Assembly (NCBI GenBank): GCA_024638815.1
Contig: JAHEJM010000016.1
Location: forward strand, 1 to 55,329
Direction of reading: 5' to 3'
From: Acidimicrobiales bacterium
GTDB taxonomy: Bacteria; Actinomycetota; Acidimicrobiia; Acidimicrobiales; SZUA-35
DNA length: 55,329 nt
Part shown: positions 12,196 through 23,020 of the stretch, in pieces
How positions within the stretch are numbered: position 1 is the first letter of the stretch
Layout of the letters: the number at the start of each line of letters is the position of its first letter
The notes under the pieces: generated by a model
What the model saw: only the letters and a program-made list of their open reading frames with translations
What the model was told of the DNA's origin: nothing
Database searches by the model: none
Made by a program: the position numbers and the translations under genes

Positions 12196-13260
12196 TCAGC
12201 CGGGTGTTGTTGCCGACAGTCGTCGGGTGACGGTTCTCAGCTGAGTCAGGGTGTCGGCCACCGCTCCCTCGTCCAGAGCCTTGAATGCCGACACCAGTCC
12301 TGATTCCAGATCGTCGACCACGCCCCCGACCACGAGACCGGCGGCTGCATTCAGGGCCACGATGTCTCGATAGGGTCCGGTGGCGCCCTGTAGAAGGTCC
12401 TCGAAAATCCTGACGTTGTCGACCGGTGATCCTCCAGCCAGATCATCGAGCTGCACCATGTCCAGGCCCAGCCGGGCCGGTTGAATGACATCGGTCTCGA
12501 CCCCACCTGGGGTCACTTCGAACACCACCGACACCCCGGCCGTCGCCAGCTCGTCCAGACCGTCGGCCCCTGCCACCACCCACGACAGCGCCGTGCCCCG
12601 TTCGCGCAGTACCTCGGCCATTTGTTTGGCCCGGTCGACCGATGACACGCCGACCACCTGCCGGCTGAGCCGCCCAGGATGAGCCAACGGGCCGAGCACG
12701 TTGAACACGGTGGGAATACCAAGCTCGGCTCGAACCGGGCCGGCGAAGCGCATGGCGGGATGGAAGGTGCGGGCGAACGCGAACCCGACCCCGACCTCCG
12801 ACACGCATTGCTCGAGTTGGTTCGGCGACAGATCGATGGCCACTCCCAGCGCCTCGAGGAAGTCGAACGAGCCTGATGTCGATGACGCCTTGCGGTTCCC
12901 GTGCTTGCACACGACGGCGCCGGCGCCGGCCGCCACCAGGCAAGCCATGGTCGAGACGTTGAGGGCGTGGGAACGGCGATGGCTCGAACCGCCGGTGCCG
13001 ACAATGTCGACGGCCCGATCCGGAACCTTCAGCGGCTCGGCCTCCGACAACATGGCGTCGACGAACCCTGCCATCTCATCGACCGATTCACCCCGGGTTC
13101 GGAGCCCGACCAACAACCCGGCGATTTGGGCCGGCGTGGCCAACCCGTGAAGTATCTCGGCCATGACCGCCGCAGACTGTGACCGATTCATGGACCGGCC
13201 CGAGGCCACCATCTCGAGCACCGCAGGCCAGCCACCGATTCGTTGGAACTCGGAAGTCAT
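12196..13260 (-). CDS. trpD: anthranilate phosphoribosyltransferase
   Basis: A 354-residue enzyme of the TrpD family, catalysing transfer of phosphoribose from PRPP to anthranilate in tryptophan synthesis. Motifs seen are DIVGTGGSS (PRPP loop), LNVSTMACLVAAGAG, KHGNRKASSTSGS and NVLGPLAHPG. The loop reads GTGGSSHRRS instead of the common GTGGD, a variation I consider tolerable because the other substrate-binding segments are intact. No other trp genes are adjacent. Confidence 0.93.
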   Translation of the reverse strand: MTSEFQRIGGWPAVLEMVASGRSMNRSQSAAVMAEILHGLATPAQIAGLLVGLRTRGESVDEMAGFVDAMLSEAEPLKVPDRAVDIVGTGGSSHRRSHALNVSTMACLVAAGAGAVVCKHGNRKASSTSGSFDFLEALGVAIDLSPNQLEQCVSEVGVGFAFARTFHPAMRFAGPVRAELGIPTVFNVLGPLAHPGRLSRQVVGVSSVDRAKQMAEVLRERGTALSWVVAGADGLDELATAGVSVVFEVTPGGVETDVIQPARLGLDMVQLDDLAGGSPVDNVRIFEDLLQGATGPYRDIVALNAAAGLVVGGVVDDLESGLVSAFKALDEGAVADTLTQLRTVTRRLSATTPG

Positions 13261-13358
13261 GGGTTCAGTGTTTCACGCCCAAGGCCCACTCGCTACCGTT
13301 TCGTCGGACCTTCCCCGCTTGCCGACGCGTGTACGGCGCCATAACGTCCCGTGGTCAA

Positions 13359-13418
13359 CCGGGGCGGGCCGCCCTGCCGTCACGAAAGCCGGGGCGGGCC
13401 GCCCTGCCGTCACGAAAG
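13359..13418. repeat. 30-bp perfect tandem repeat at the rubrerythrin 3' end
   Basis: Two adjacent identical 30-bp units (13359-13388, 13389-13418), starting CCGGGGCGGGCC and ending CGTCACGAAAG. The second copy overlaps the last three codons and stop of the rubrerythrin gene. Each unit has GGGCGGGCCGCCC, which can fold locally. It may serve as a transcript 3' end or simply be a recent duplication. Confidence 0.9.
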
Positions 13419-13829
13419 GGAGTCGAGGCTTTCACGGAAGCGTTGGCCATGGTTGTATTCGGCGCCGGCCAGGGTCTCCAGCCATTCGGCGATCTCCTCG
13501 AACCCCTCGTCCCGGGCCATACGGGCGAACTCGGGATACAGCTCGGTGTGGTCTCGGGTCTCGCCAGCGATGGCGGATCGTAGGTTCTCCTCGGTGGAGC
13601 CCACCGGCTCACCGGTCACGGGATCACCGAGGTCGGCCAGGAAGTCGAGGATGCCGAAAGCATGGCCTGTCTCCCCTTCGGCGATGGAGCGGAATACTGC
13701 GGCAACATCCGGGTAGCCCTCGACATCGGCGGTGTGGGCGAAGAACAGGTAGCGACGGTTGGCCTGGGACTCCAGGGCGAACGCCAGCCTGAGGTTCTCC
13801 TCGGTCTTCGAGCCTTTGAGCGATGCCAC
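13410..13829 (-). CDS. rubrerythrin (diiron domain only)
   Basis: A 139-residue ferritin-like protein. Diiron ligands are visible in [43 protein letters not shown] and LAGAEYNHG. It lacks the C-terminal rubredoxin domain of classical rubrerythrin, so it would need an external electron donor. Family members detoxify hydrogen peroxide. It is read from a GTG with AAAGGGA about 7 bases upstream. Confidence 0.88.
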   Translation of the reverse strand: MASLKGSKTEENLRLAFALESQANRRYLFFAHTADVEGYPDVAAVFRSIAEGETGHAFGILDFLADLGDPVTGEPVGSTEENLRSAIAGETRDHTELYPEFARMARDEGFEEIAEWLETLAGAEYNHGQRFRESLDSLS

Positions 13830-13879
13830 CTCGTGATCCCTTTCTCGCCGCCAACCCGGATAACCCTAACACCGCGGAA

Positions 13880-13931
13880 GCCATCGGCCCGACAAGGCCG
13901 CCGGAGCCATCGGCCCGAAAACACCGCCGGA
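13880..13931. repeat. imperfect 26-bp tandem repeat upstream of rnpB
   Basis: Two consecutive 26-bp units (13880-13905 and 13906-13931), both beginning GCCATCGGCCCGA and ending CCGCCGGA, with a few mismatches in the middle. They lie in the noncoding gap between the rubrerythrin start and the RNase P RNA gene. No coding potential is evident. Confidence 0.8.
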
Positions 13932-14001
13932 CACAGTCGCCCTGACAGCACCACCGATCCACCCCGTTTCTGGCTGATGGCGGATTCTGGTACCGTTCTA
14001 C

Positions 14002-14397
<396 letters not shown>

Positions 14398-14461
14398 CGC
14401 TCGCTGCGAAGACCGGGATTGGTCCTCACCGGTCGGACGGCCCTTGCCGACAAGACCACGT

Positions 14462-14656
14462 ATGGACACAACAACCGAATGCCCCTTCTGCGGTCACACC
14501 AACTCATTCGGACCAGCCATCGGCTCCGGCCTCGGCCTGAAGGGTGACCTGTCGACGACGACGGTGTGCAGGAATGAGAAATGCCGGCGCCTCTACCGGA
14601 CGAACCACAGGACCGGCCGTAGTCTACCGATCGTGCACGACACGCCGTCCACCTGA
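14462..14656 (+). CDS. small zinc-ribbon-like protein
   Basis: A 64-residue peptide with two Cys pairs, CPFC and CRNEKC, about 30 residues apart, suggesting a single zinc ribbon. The ATG at 14462 follows rnpB by 64 bp on the same strand. The protein is too short to assign. The cysteine spacing and absence of a competing frame support that it is real. Confidence 0.5.
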   Translation: MDTTTECPFCGHTNSFGPAIGSGLGLKGDLSTTTVCRNEKCRRLYRTNHRTGRSLPIVHDTPST

Positions 14657-14748
14657 GACGGCGCGCCCCATAGCGGCCGTACGCCGGCGGTGTTGGCCGG
14701 GCTGGTGGGCGCACCACGGACCAGTTGGGGGCCGTCGTCGTTTCCGAC

Positions 14749-15345
14749 TCAGTAGGAGAGGCCGGACAAATGCTCGGTGCTGTTGAAAAGATGGAGCGAC
14801 GGGCCACGGTCGGTCACCGACACCCGGGACAGTGAGGCCTGGGCCACAAAGCATCGCCACGACACCTCGATGCCCACCCCGAGCGCCCAGGCCACGGCGG
14901 CCTTGATGGGGGACACATGGGTCACCAGCACCACCTCACCGCCCTTGGCCCACCCCTGATGGTGGTCGAGACAGGCCGAAACCCGAAGGCCGAGTTCGTG
15001 CAGTGTCTCACCCCCGGGGGGCCGGAAGTGGGGGTCGGCCCGCCACCGAGCCCAGGTCTCGGCTCCCAGTTCGGCCGGTGCCACCAGGTCGAACTCGCCG
15101 TAGTCCAGTTCCATCAGTCGTTCGTCAACCGTGAACGATCGGTTGCCGACGGCGGCGATTCGTTCGGCCGTCTCCCGACACCGCACCAGTGGACTCGACA
15201 CCACGATGGCATCATCGGGTACGGCGGAGGCCAGCGCATCGGCCTGGGCCGCGCCGGTCGGGTCAAGACCGGGATCGGCCCGGCCCAGCAGCACCCCTCC
15301 GGCGTTGGCCTCGGTTCGACCATGTCTGACGATGTGAAATGCCAT
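14749..15345 (-). CDS. histidine phosphatase family protein
   Basis: A 198-residue phosphoglycerate-mutase-like enzyme. The catalytic RHG motif is HIVRHGRTEAN at the N-terminus. Arg at SPLVRCRETAERI, the ELDYGEFD loop and the second His in VLVTHVSPIKA complete the active site. A perfect GGAGGT Shine-Dalgarno lies 4 bases before the ATG at 15345. Members include mutases and small-molecule phosphatases such as alpha-ribazole phosphatase; the substrate is not apparent. It is followed on the - strand side by unrelated genes and probably starts at its own promoter. Confidence 0.88.
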   Translation of the reverse strand: MAFHIVRHGRTEANAGGVLLGRADPGLDPTGAAQADALASAVPDDAIVVSSPLVRCRETAERIAAVGNRSFTVDERLMELDYGEFDLVAPAELGAETWARWRADPHFRPPGGETLHELGLRVSACLDHHQGWAKGGEVVLVTHVSPIKAAVAWALGVGIEVSWRCFVAQASLSRVSVTDRGPSLHLFNSTEHLSGLSY

Positions 15346-15372
15346 GGAGACCTCCGCCTCACGTCCGTCGGG

Positions 15373-15858
15373 TCATGGGCGAAGATAGGCCCGATCGAGG
15401 TGGCCTTGAGAAAGCAGGCGCCGCCGATTCTCGGTCCGGTCGAGACCGTAGCGACGATAGGCCCAGACTGCCACCGCTACGGCCACCAGCTCCAGGACGA
15501 ATCGGAGAGGCACCACCCCGGCCTCGGGAACAGCCTCCGACGCCAGCGACCAGCCGAACGCCGGCCACCAGAACAACTCGGCGTTGTCCCACGATGCGTC
15601 GAGGACAAGGTGGAGTAGATGTCCGATCGGAATGGCCAGAAGCCGGCGTCGACGCAGTCGTCGGCCCATCGTGACCAACATGACCGCGGTAAGAACGACA
15701 ACCGGCGCCGCCAACGTGTGAAGTACGGTGGCTCGGCCGAAGGCCAGATCGAGCAGAGGTAGCAGCGAACCGGCGGCTACAAGTCGATAGTCGACCATAG
15801 GGCTGCGAAAGACCTCGGCCACGATGACGGCCGACAACACGGCGAACCATAGGACCAT
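15373..15858 (-). CDS. small polytopic membrane protein, possible metal-dependent hydrolase fold
   Basis: A 161-residue membrane protein with about four hydrophobic segments (LWFAVLSAVIVAEV, VLTAVMLVTMG, ELVAVAVAVWAYRRYG). His and Asp residues within the membrane segments (VLHTLAAPVV, IGHLLHLVLDASWD) recall the YdjM-type membrane-bound hydrolase family. It sits between the histidine phosphatase and the zinc-ribbon coiled-coil gene on the same strand. The function is not established. Confidence 0.65.
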   Translation of the reverse strand: MVLWFAVLSAVIVAEVFRSPMVDYRLVAAGSLLPLLDLAFGRATVLHTLAAPVVVLTAVMLVTMGRRLRRRRLLAIPIGHLLHLVLDASWDNAELFWWPAFGWSLASEAVPEAGVVPLRFVLELVAVAVAVWAYRRYGLDRTENRRRLLSQGHLDRAYLRP

Positions 15859-15867
15859 TGTCGGGGC

Positions 15868-16584
15868 TCAGCGCACAAGCAGGCGCCCGCACTCCTCACA
15901 GGTCACGACCGCATCGTCGGGCAACTTGGTCATCTGATCGACGGCCATGGCCGAGAGATGGATATGGCACCCGTCGCAGGCTCCGTTGACCAGCCGGGCC
16001 ACCGGCACTCCCCCGTATTGGTCCCGCAGTTCGCCGTAGCGGGCCAGCAACACCGGATCGGCATCGGCCGCCAGTGCCGCTCGGCTGGCCTCGGCCGCCT
16101 CGATTTCGGCGTCGAGACCTGACAGAGCCTCATCCAACCGATCTCGCAGGCCGGACAGCTCGGACTCGGCGTTACTTCGCTGGTCCTCCAGCGCGGCCCG
16201 CTCCCCGTCGATCTCCTCCAGTTGCTCCATGAACTCGAGCTCTCGGTCCTCCACCTCGTCCTGCCTCGTCTTGAGCATGGCCGCCTCGTCCTGAAGGGCC
16301 AGTAAATCCTTCGACGCCGTGACCTCACCGCCATACAGCTTGCGGTCGATGCCGGTTCGCTTGTCGGCCAGCAGTGCGGCCTCATCCTCCAGCCGCTTGC
16401 GATCACGATCGAGTTCGTGTCGTCGATCGTCGATCGACAGCAGATCGAGGGCCAGGGCGGCCACTGTCTGCTCGGCCTCGGCCACGGTCCGGCGAGCCGG
16501 ATGATGCTCATGTTGGTGCCGGAGCTGGGTGAGCTGCAGATCGACTGCCTGCACCTTCAGGATCTGTTCATAGGCCGGAGATGC
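15868..16584 (-). CDS. coiled-coil protein with C-terminal C4 zinc ribbon (CdsZ/CT398-like)
   Basis: A protein of about 238 residues. It is a long antiparallel coiled coil (KVQAVDLQLTQLRHQHEHHP to DAEIEAAEASRAAL) followed by a zinc ribbon with CDGCHIHLS and CEECGRLLVR. Widespread actinobacterial relatives are annotated as C4-type zinc ribbon domain proteins. Their role is still poorly defined but may involve nucleic-acid or protein interactions. GTG at 16584 (ASPAYEQIL) with GAGAGG upstream was preferred to the in-frame start at 16632. Confidence 0.82.
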   Translation of the reverse strand, partial: ASPAYEQILKVQAVDLQLTQLRHQHEHHPARRTVAEAEQTVAALALDLLSIDDRRHELDRDRKRLEDEAALLADKRTGIDRKLYGGEVTASKDLLALQDEAAMLKTRQDEVEDRELEFMEQLEEIDGERAALEDQRSNAESELSGLRDRLDEALSGLDAEIEAAEASRAALAADADPVLLARYGELRDQYGGVPVARLVNGACDGCHIHLSAMAVDQMTKLPDDAVVTCEECGRLLVR

Positions 16585-16751
16585 CACACAATCCTCTCGG
16601 GAGAATAGACGGGCGACGCCTGGCCGGCCCATCTGGCTTTGAGTGGAACCCGCCCAACCCTAGCACCGCGGGGAAATCACGTGACAGGCCGTCAACGACC
16701 CTTCCGACACGGCGAGCCAACCTGGCCGATCATATGGCCGGCGGAATCGAA

Positions 16752-18923
<2,172 letters not shown>

Positions 18924-18988
18924 GGATCCAATGATACAAGGACAGACTTGTGGATTTGGGGCACCGGGGCGACCACCGGGGGCCGGGA

Positions 18989-20053
18989 TCAGTCGGCTCG
19001 GGCGGCGGCAAACACCGCCTCGGCCGCACCGACGACATCGCCTGACGGGCGAATCGACACGCCGAGGCGAGGAGGTCGACCGTCGAGGTCGAGGCCGCCG
19101 ACCAGCACGACCGTGACAGTGGATCCGTCGACGTCGAGACTGCCGGCGAATGAGACCCTCCGCTGCGGTTGGCAGGCGTTGGCCGCGGCCTGGGCCACCG
19201 CCGTCGCCACATCCGGGCCCCGCCCGGTTCCGATCAGGGTTGCCTGGGCCGAGTCACTGATTCCGACCCCGCCGGTCACACCCGTCTCACGGCCATCGAT
19301 TCCATCCGATGGGCGAACGGTGACCTCGGCAACAACCGTGCCGCCGTCATTGGCGACCGAAGCGGTGAAGACCGGATCGTTGGACCGCCGCAGCCCGGAT
19401 CCCAACGGGTCGTTGAGGTTCGATCCCCAACCGAAATCAGCCGAATTCGTACCACCCCGGCCCGCGACCCCATTCGGGGCCAGGGCCGATATGGCGGAAG
19501 CCATGGAACGCTCCAGGGCATGGGTTTCGGCCGGCTGGAACCGGCCGGTTCGAACGAAGGCGACCCCCACCGGCCCCTCTGTTCCGGGGAGCCTCACCAT
19601 CCAGACGTGGTAGTCACCGATGCGGTACTGGTCGGACCAGGTGTTATCGGACTCGGGCCGGACCTGGGACAGACTCCACAACCGACCATGAAGTTCGAAC
19701 ATGGCGCTGCTGTTGGCCGTCCAGCTCGGCGGCAGGTGGGTGACCATGACCGGTTCACCGGCTGCACCGGCCTCGGTGCCGGCGGGCCGGGAAGCAGCCC
19801 CCGCCCAAAGGGCGAGCATCGCACCTTCAGCTCGAAACAAGTCGGCGACGGCGGTCAGCGCGGCGCGAAGAATGAACGGCCGTAGCTGCAGTCCACGGGA
19901 CCGAGCAATCGGGCCGAGAAGCTGATCGAGACCCGTCGGCGCACCGGTGCCCTCGGGAGCCGACGGAGTCTCGAGAATTCGGGCAAGACCGCGACCCAGA
20001 CCGCTCGGCGGTGCAGGACGTCGAAGTGCGGACTTGGCAGGCGATGGGTTCAT
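18989..20053 (-). CDS. GAF-like sensory domain protein of unknown function
   Basis: A protein of about 354 residues that I do not recognise as a named family. The middle (FRAEGAMLALWAGAAS to GPVGVAFVRTGRFQPAETHA) reads like a GAF domain, with the ending pattern ALERSMASAISALAPN. The C-terminal half (VANDGGTVVAEVTVR, ATAVAQAAANACQPQRRVSF, DGSTVTVVLVGGL) appears to be a second alpha/beta module. I chose the ATG at 20053, with AAGGTG upstream; a GTG at 20092 is an alternative. An AT-rich region directly upstream probably holds its promoter. Confidence 0.6.
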   Translation of the reverse strand: MNPSPAKSALRRPAPPSGLGRGLARILETPSAPEGTGAPTGLDQLLGPIARSRGLQLRPFILRAALTAVADLFRAEGAMLALWAGAASRPAGTEAGAAGEPVMVTHLPPSWTANSSAMFELHGRLWSLSQVRPESDNTWSDQYRIGDYHVWMVRLPGTEGPVGVAFVRTGRFQPAETHALERSMASAISALAPNGVAGRGGTNSADFGWGSNLNDPLGSGLRRSNDPVFTASVANDGGTVVAEVTVRPSDGIDGRETGVTGGVGISDSAQATLIGTGRGPDVATAVAQAAANACQPQRRVSFAGSLDVDGSTVTVVLVGGLDLDGRPPRLGVSIRPSGDVVGAAEAVFAAARAD

Positions 20054-20092
20054 GCGGCGGACACCTTGATGGCCGGTGCCAGTGATCGTCAC

Positions 20093-20332
20093 CGCGACAC
20101 GAGGGCGGCGGGATCCTGGACCGGCGATTCGGTGGACTACAAGGTTACTTCGATTTCGAACAGTTTGTAGAGCCGATTGGCGGGTAATTGTTCAGATTGA
20201 GGGCAATTCATTTAGATAGAAACACCCAGAATCTTAGATATGTATTTAGCTGGTTGCCGGTTGGTCGTGTCGCAACCCCTCGCAGCTGTGCTCCTGCCGA
20301 TGTGTCCGGCTGCATGGCCCGGCACCTGGGCG
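20093..20332. promoter_or_regulatory. AT-rich intergenic region
   Basis: This gap is markedly AT-richer than the rest of the window, particularly 20150-20260 with GATAGAAACACCCAGAATC and TAGATATGTATTTAG. It separates the exported protease gene from the GAF-like gene, both on the - strand, and is a likely promoter region for the latter. No RNA gene or open frame is convincing. Confidence 0.45.
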
Positions 20333-21106
20333 TCAACCCTCGCAGGAGTCGTTCGGTTCGAACTGCAAGGCCACGCCGGTGCCGGCCGAGAGCAGCTCAA
20401 CCACTTCTTGCCCGTGGATGGCGATGATCAGCCCGGTAGCGGCGTCGTAGCCTCGCAGAACGGCCACGACATCACCCGATCGGTCGAGCACAGGCCCGCC
20501 GGAATAACCGAGTGCGGTCGCTCCATCGAGCAGAACCACCGCGCCGTCGACACCGTACGGTCGACCGCCGACGACGGCGCGAACTCGGGCCTGACGAGCT
20601 TCCATCCGTCGACCGCCGGGATAGCCGGCCATCACCACCTCATCGCCGACCTCGGGCCGATCACCGGCTAAGTGCAGGGGCCGTAGCTCCGCGGCCACCT
20701 CCTCACCCGCACTTGCCGAAACAGCGAGATCCACTCCGGAATCGGCGGTCATCGGATCTGACAGGAATCGTCGACCGGGAAGATCGACCTTCAGACGACG
20801 GTCGGGGCCCAGCAAGTGGGCGTTGGTGACGAGAGCCACCGCCGGCCCGTCCGGATGCCTGACCGCGAAACCGGTACCGACAGCGACCCGATCACACGAC
20901 CGACCAACCACCCTGACCGTGGCCTGGCGAGCCCGGGACACCACGGCAAGTTCCTCACCGGGACCGAGAACGGATGCCGCGTGCGATTCGATACCGGCCT
21001 CCGTCCGTGTCGGCCACCATGCCGGGGCCAACGCAAGCACGACCGCGGCCATGGCAACGGCCGCAAGACGCCGGAGGACGAGAACGGCCACTCGCCTTGT
21101 ATCCAC
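20333..21106 (-). CDS. exported trypsin-like serine protease (S1 family)
   Basis: A protein of about 257 residues with a signal peptide or anchor (VLRRLAAVAMAAVVLALAP) and a chymotrypsin-fold domain. The triad is visible as His in VTNAHLLG, Asp in DSGVDLAV and Ser in GYSGGPVLD. The open frame continues upstream to 21385 but then overlaps the divergent lipoprotein gene and adds a non-family Arg/Gly-rich stretch. I therefore placed the start at GTG 21106 (DTRRVAVLV). It resembles MarP/HtrA-like exported proteases without PDZ. Confidence 0.75.
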   Translation of the reverse strand: MDTRRVAVLVLRRLAAVAMAAVVLALAPAWWPTRTEAGIESHAASVLGPGEELAVVSRARQATVRVVGRSCDRVAVGTGFAVRHPDGPAVALVTNAHLLGPDRRLKVDLPGRRFLSDPMTADSGVDLAVSASAGEEVAAELRPLHLAGDRPEVGDEVVMAGYPGGRRMEARQARVRAVVGGRPYGVDGAVVLLDGATALGYSGGPVLDRSGDVVAVLRGYDAATGLIIAIHGQEVVELLSAGTGVALQFEPNDSCEG

Positions 21107-21317
21107 ACCGCCGACCACCACCACCAACGGTAGGGACCCCGTCCCGGGTCCGGTCAGCGGCCGGTAGCTCGGCTCAGAGGTCGCTGATCCGGTTGACCCA
21201 GGGGAATTGCGCGCCGCCCGGGAACCAGGTCGCAGTTGCGATCGTCGTATGGTCACTACGATCCGTTCCCCAATACCCGCTCCCCGGATACCCCGATCCG
21301 TCCGCACTGGAGTTGAC

Positions 21318-22247
21318 ATGAATCGACCCGTACCCGTCGTGCCCCGGCCTCTGCCCAGGTTGGCCATACCGCTCATCCTGTTCATGGCCGGATTCGCCCT
21401 TGCCGCCTGCGGCGACGATCAGCCCATCGATGCCGGCGACGACACCGCACTTCCCTCCGACGGCACCGGCACCGACGACAACGATGCGAGCTCCGGAGGC
21501 ATCATGCCGTCGCTGGCCGGCAACTGGGTGCTGGAGCGGCTGGAAGCGGACGGCCAGATGGTGTCACTGCCGAGGGGTGAGGACGGGAGGGAAATCGCCC
21601 CGACCGCGACCATCGAATTGGGCGAGATCCGAGGCGACTCGGGCTGCAACAGCTTCGGAGGTCGTATCGACATCGGTGAGGACGGCTCGGCCACCATCAC
21701 CGATTTGGCCAACACCGAGATGGCGTGCCTTGGCGAGGGCCTGATGGACTTCGAGCAGGTGTATCTGTCGACACTGCGTTCGGTCATTGGTTGGGAGGCC
21801 GATCCTGAAGGGATCGCCCTCGTTACCGACAACGGCCGAATCGACTACCGGCCGGGGCCGACGGTGGAGCCGGCCGCCCTGTTCGACACCCATTGGATGC
21901 TCGATTCACTGTACGACGGCGAAGGCGTCGACCGGGCCGTGACGTCCACCGACCAGTCGGCGCCCGAGGCCATCTTGATCCTCTCCGAGACGAGCGCCGA
22001 GATCTCCGCACCGGACTGCGATCCGTTCACGGTGACCGTCACCGTCGAACCCGGCCTACAAGGCAACTTCTCGGTCGACGTCGACGAGCTGGCCACGGCG
22101 GCCGCCGACTGCACCAATCCCAACGTCGCCTCACTGGTCGAAGGTCTCGGGGTTTCTTCCAGCTACCTGATCGACGACCAGCGGCTGGTCTTCGTCGGCC
22201 TCGAGGGTGAGACGATCGGCTTGATCGTCGACGTGGTGGCCGACTGA
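21318..22247 (+). CDS. META-domain (HslJ-like) lipoprotein
   Basis: A 309-residue secreted lipoprotein. The signal peptide ends with the lipobox FALAAC at about residue 30. The META/HslJ domain follows (LAGNWVLERLEADGQ, LGEIRGDSGCNSFGGR, ITDLANTEMAC). A second, more divergent copy seems to follow (FDTHWMLDSLYDGEGV to APDCDPFTVTVTV). HslJ-type domains occur in heat-inducible or secreted proteins and bind no clear substrate. ATG at 21318 was chosen because it begins the signal peptide. Confidence 0.85.
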   Translation: MNRPVPVVPRPLPRLAIPLILFMAGFALAACGDDQPIDAGDDTALPSDGTGTDDNDASSGGIMPSLAGNWVLERLEADGQMVSLPRGEDGREIAPTATIELGEIRGDSGCNSFGGRIDIGEDGSATITDLANTEMACLGEGLMDFEQVYLSTLRSVIGWEADPEGIALVTDNGRIDYRPGPTVEPAALFDTHWMLDSLYDGEGVDRAVTSTDQSAPEAILILSETSAEISAPDCDPFTVTVTVEPGLQGNFSVDVDELATAAADCTNPNVASLVEGLGVSSSYLIDDQRLVFVGLEGETIGLIVDVVAD

Positions 22248-22295
22248 GCCTCGCCGGCTGAACCTTGGGCTTCGGATCGGGGTAGTGTTCGAAGG

Positions 22296-22964
22296 GTGAG
22301 CACCCTGCAACTGTCCCCCGAGGAACTGGCCCGCTACCTCGACCACACACTGCTGGCCGTCGACGCCACCGACGCCGCCGTGGAGCAGCTCTGTGCCGAC
22401 GGCGTGGCCTACTCCGTCGCTGCGGTTTGTGTGTCCCCGACGAAGGTGCCGGTGGCGGTCCGGACCGTGGACGGCCGGCTTCCGGTGGCCGCCGTCTGCG
22501 GTTTCCCGTCCGGCGCCCACCCTTCGAAGGCCAAGGTCGCCGATGCCACCCACGCCGTCGATGCCGGGGCCTCGGAGATCGACATGGTGGTCAACCTCGG
22601 ACTGGTGGCCGACGGCCGCTGGGACGAGGTCGAGGCCGACATCGCTGCGGTACGAGCTTCGGTGCCGAGCCCGGCCCTGCTCAAGGTCATCATCGAGTCG
22701 GCCATTCTGTCCGACGACCAGATCGTGGAGTGCTGCCGACGGGCCGAGACCGCCGGCGCCGATTACGTCAAGACCTCAACCGGGTTCCACGCTGCAGGCG
22801 GGGCCGACGAGCACGCGGTCCGGCTCATGGCCGACACCGTCGGCGGCCGACTCGGGGTGAAGGCCAGCGGGGGGATTCGGACGACCCAGGCTGCGCTGAC
22901 CATGATCGAGGCCGGGGCCACACGAATCGGTACATCGTCGACGGCCGCGATTCTCTCGGGCTGA
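22296..22964 (+). CDS. deoC: deoxyribose-phosphate aldolase
   Basis: A 222-residue class I aldolase that cleaves 2-deoxyribose-5-phosphate to glyceraldehyde-3-phosphate and acetaldehyde. Typical segments include [38 protein letters not shown] and EIDMVVNLG. The Schiff-base Lys lies in [13 protein letters not shown] and the second Lys in [11 protein letters not shown]. It starts at GTG 22296, 48 bp after the lipoprotein gene on the same strand. Confidence 0.95.
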   Translation: MSTLQLSPEELARYLDHTLLAVDATDAAVEQLCADGVAYSVAAVCVSPTKVPVAVRTVDGRLPVAAVCGFPSGAHPSKAKVADATHAVDAGASEIDMVVNLGLVADGRWDEVEADIAAVRASVPSPALLKVIIESAILSDDQIVECCRRAETAGADYVKTSTGFHAAGGADEHAVRLMADTVGGRLGVKASGGIRTTQAALTMIEAGATRIGTSSTAAILSG

Positions 22965-23018
22965 CCACTCTCACCCCGTGGTCCGGGCCTCCGTGAAGTC
23001 CAACTCCGAGGAGAGTGG
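22965..23018. terminator. inverted repeat between convergent deoC and dapA-like genes
   Basis: CCACTCTC at 22965-22972 is complementary to GAGAGTGG at 23011-23018, in the 56-bp gap between two convergent genes. The position fits a bidirectional transcription end. There is no T-run, so the mechanism is uncertain. Confidence 0.4.
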
Positions 23019-23020
23019 CG

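Noticed and set aside
21107..21385. N-terminal extension of the trypsin-like protease to 21385
   Set aside because: It would overlap the start and leader of the divergent lipoprotein gene and puts about 93 unrelated residues ahead of the signal peptide.
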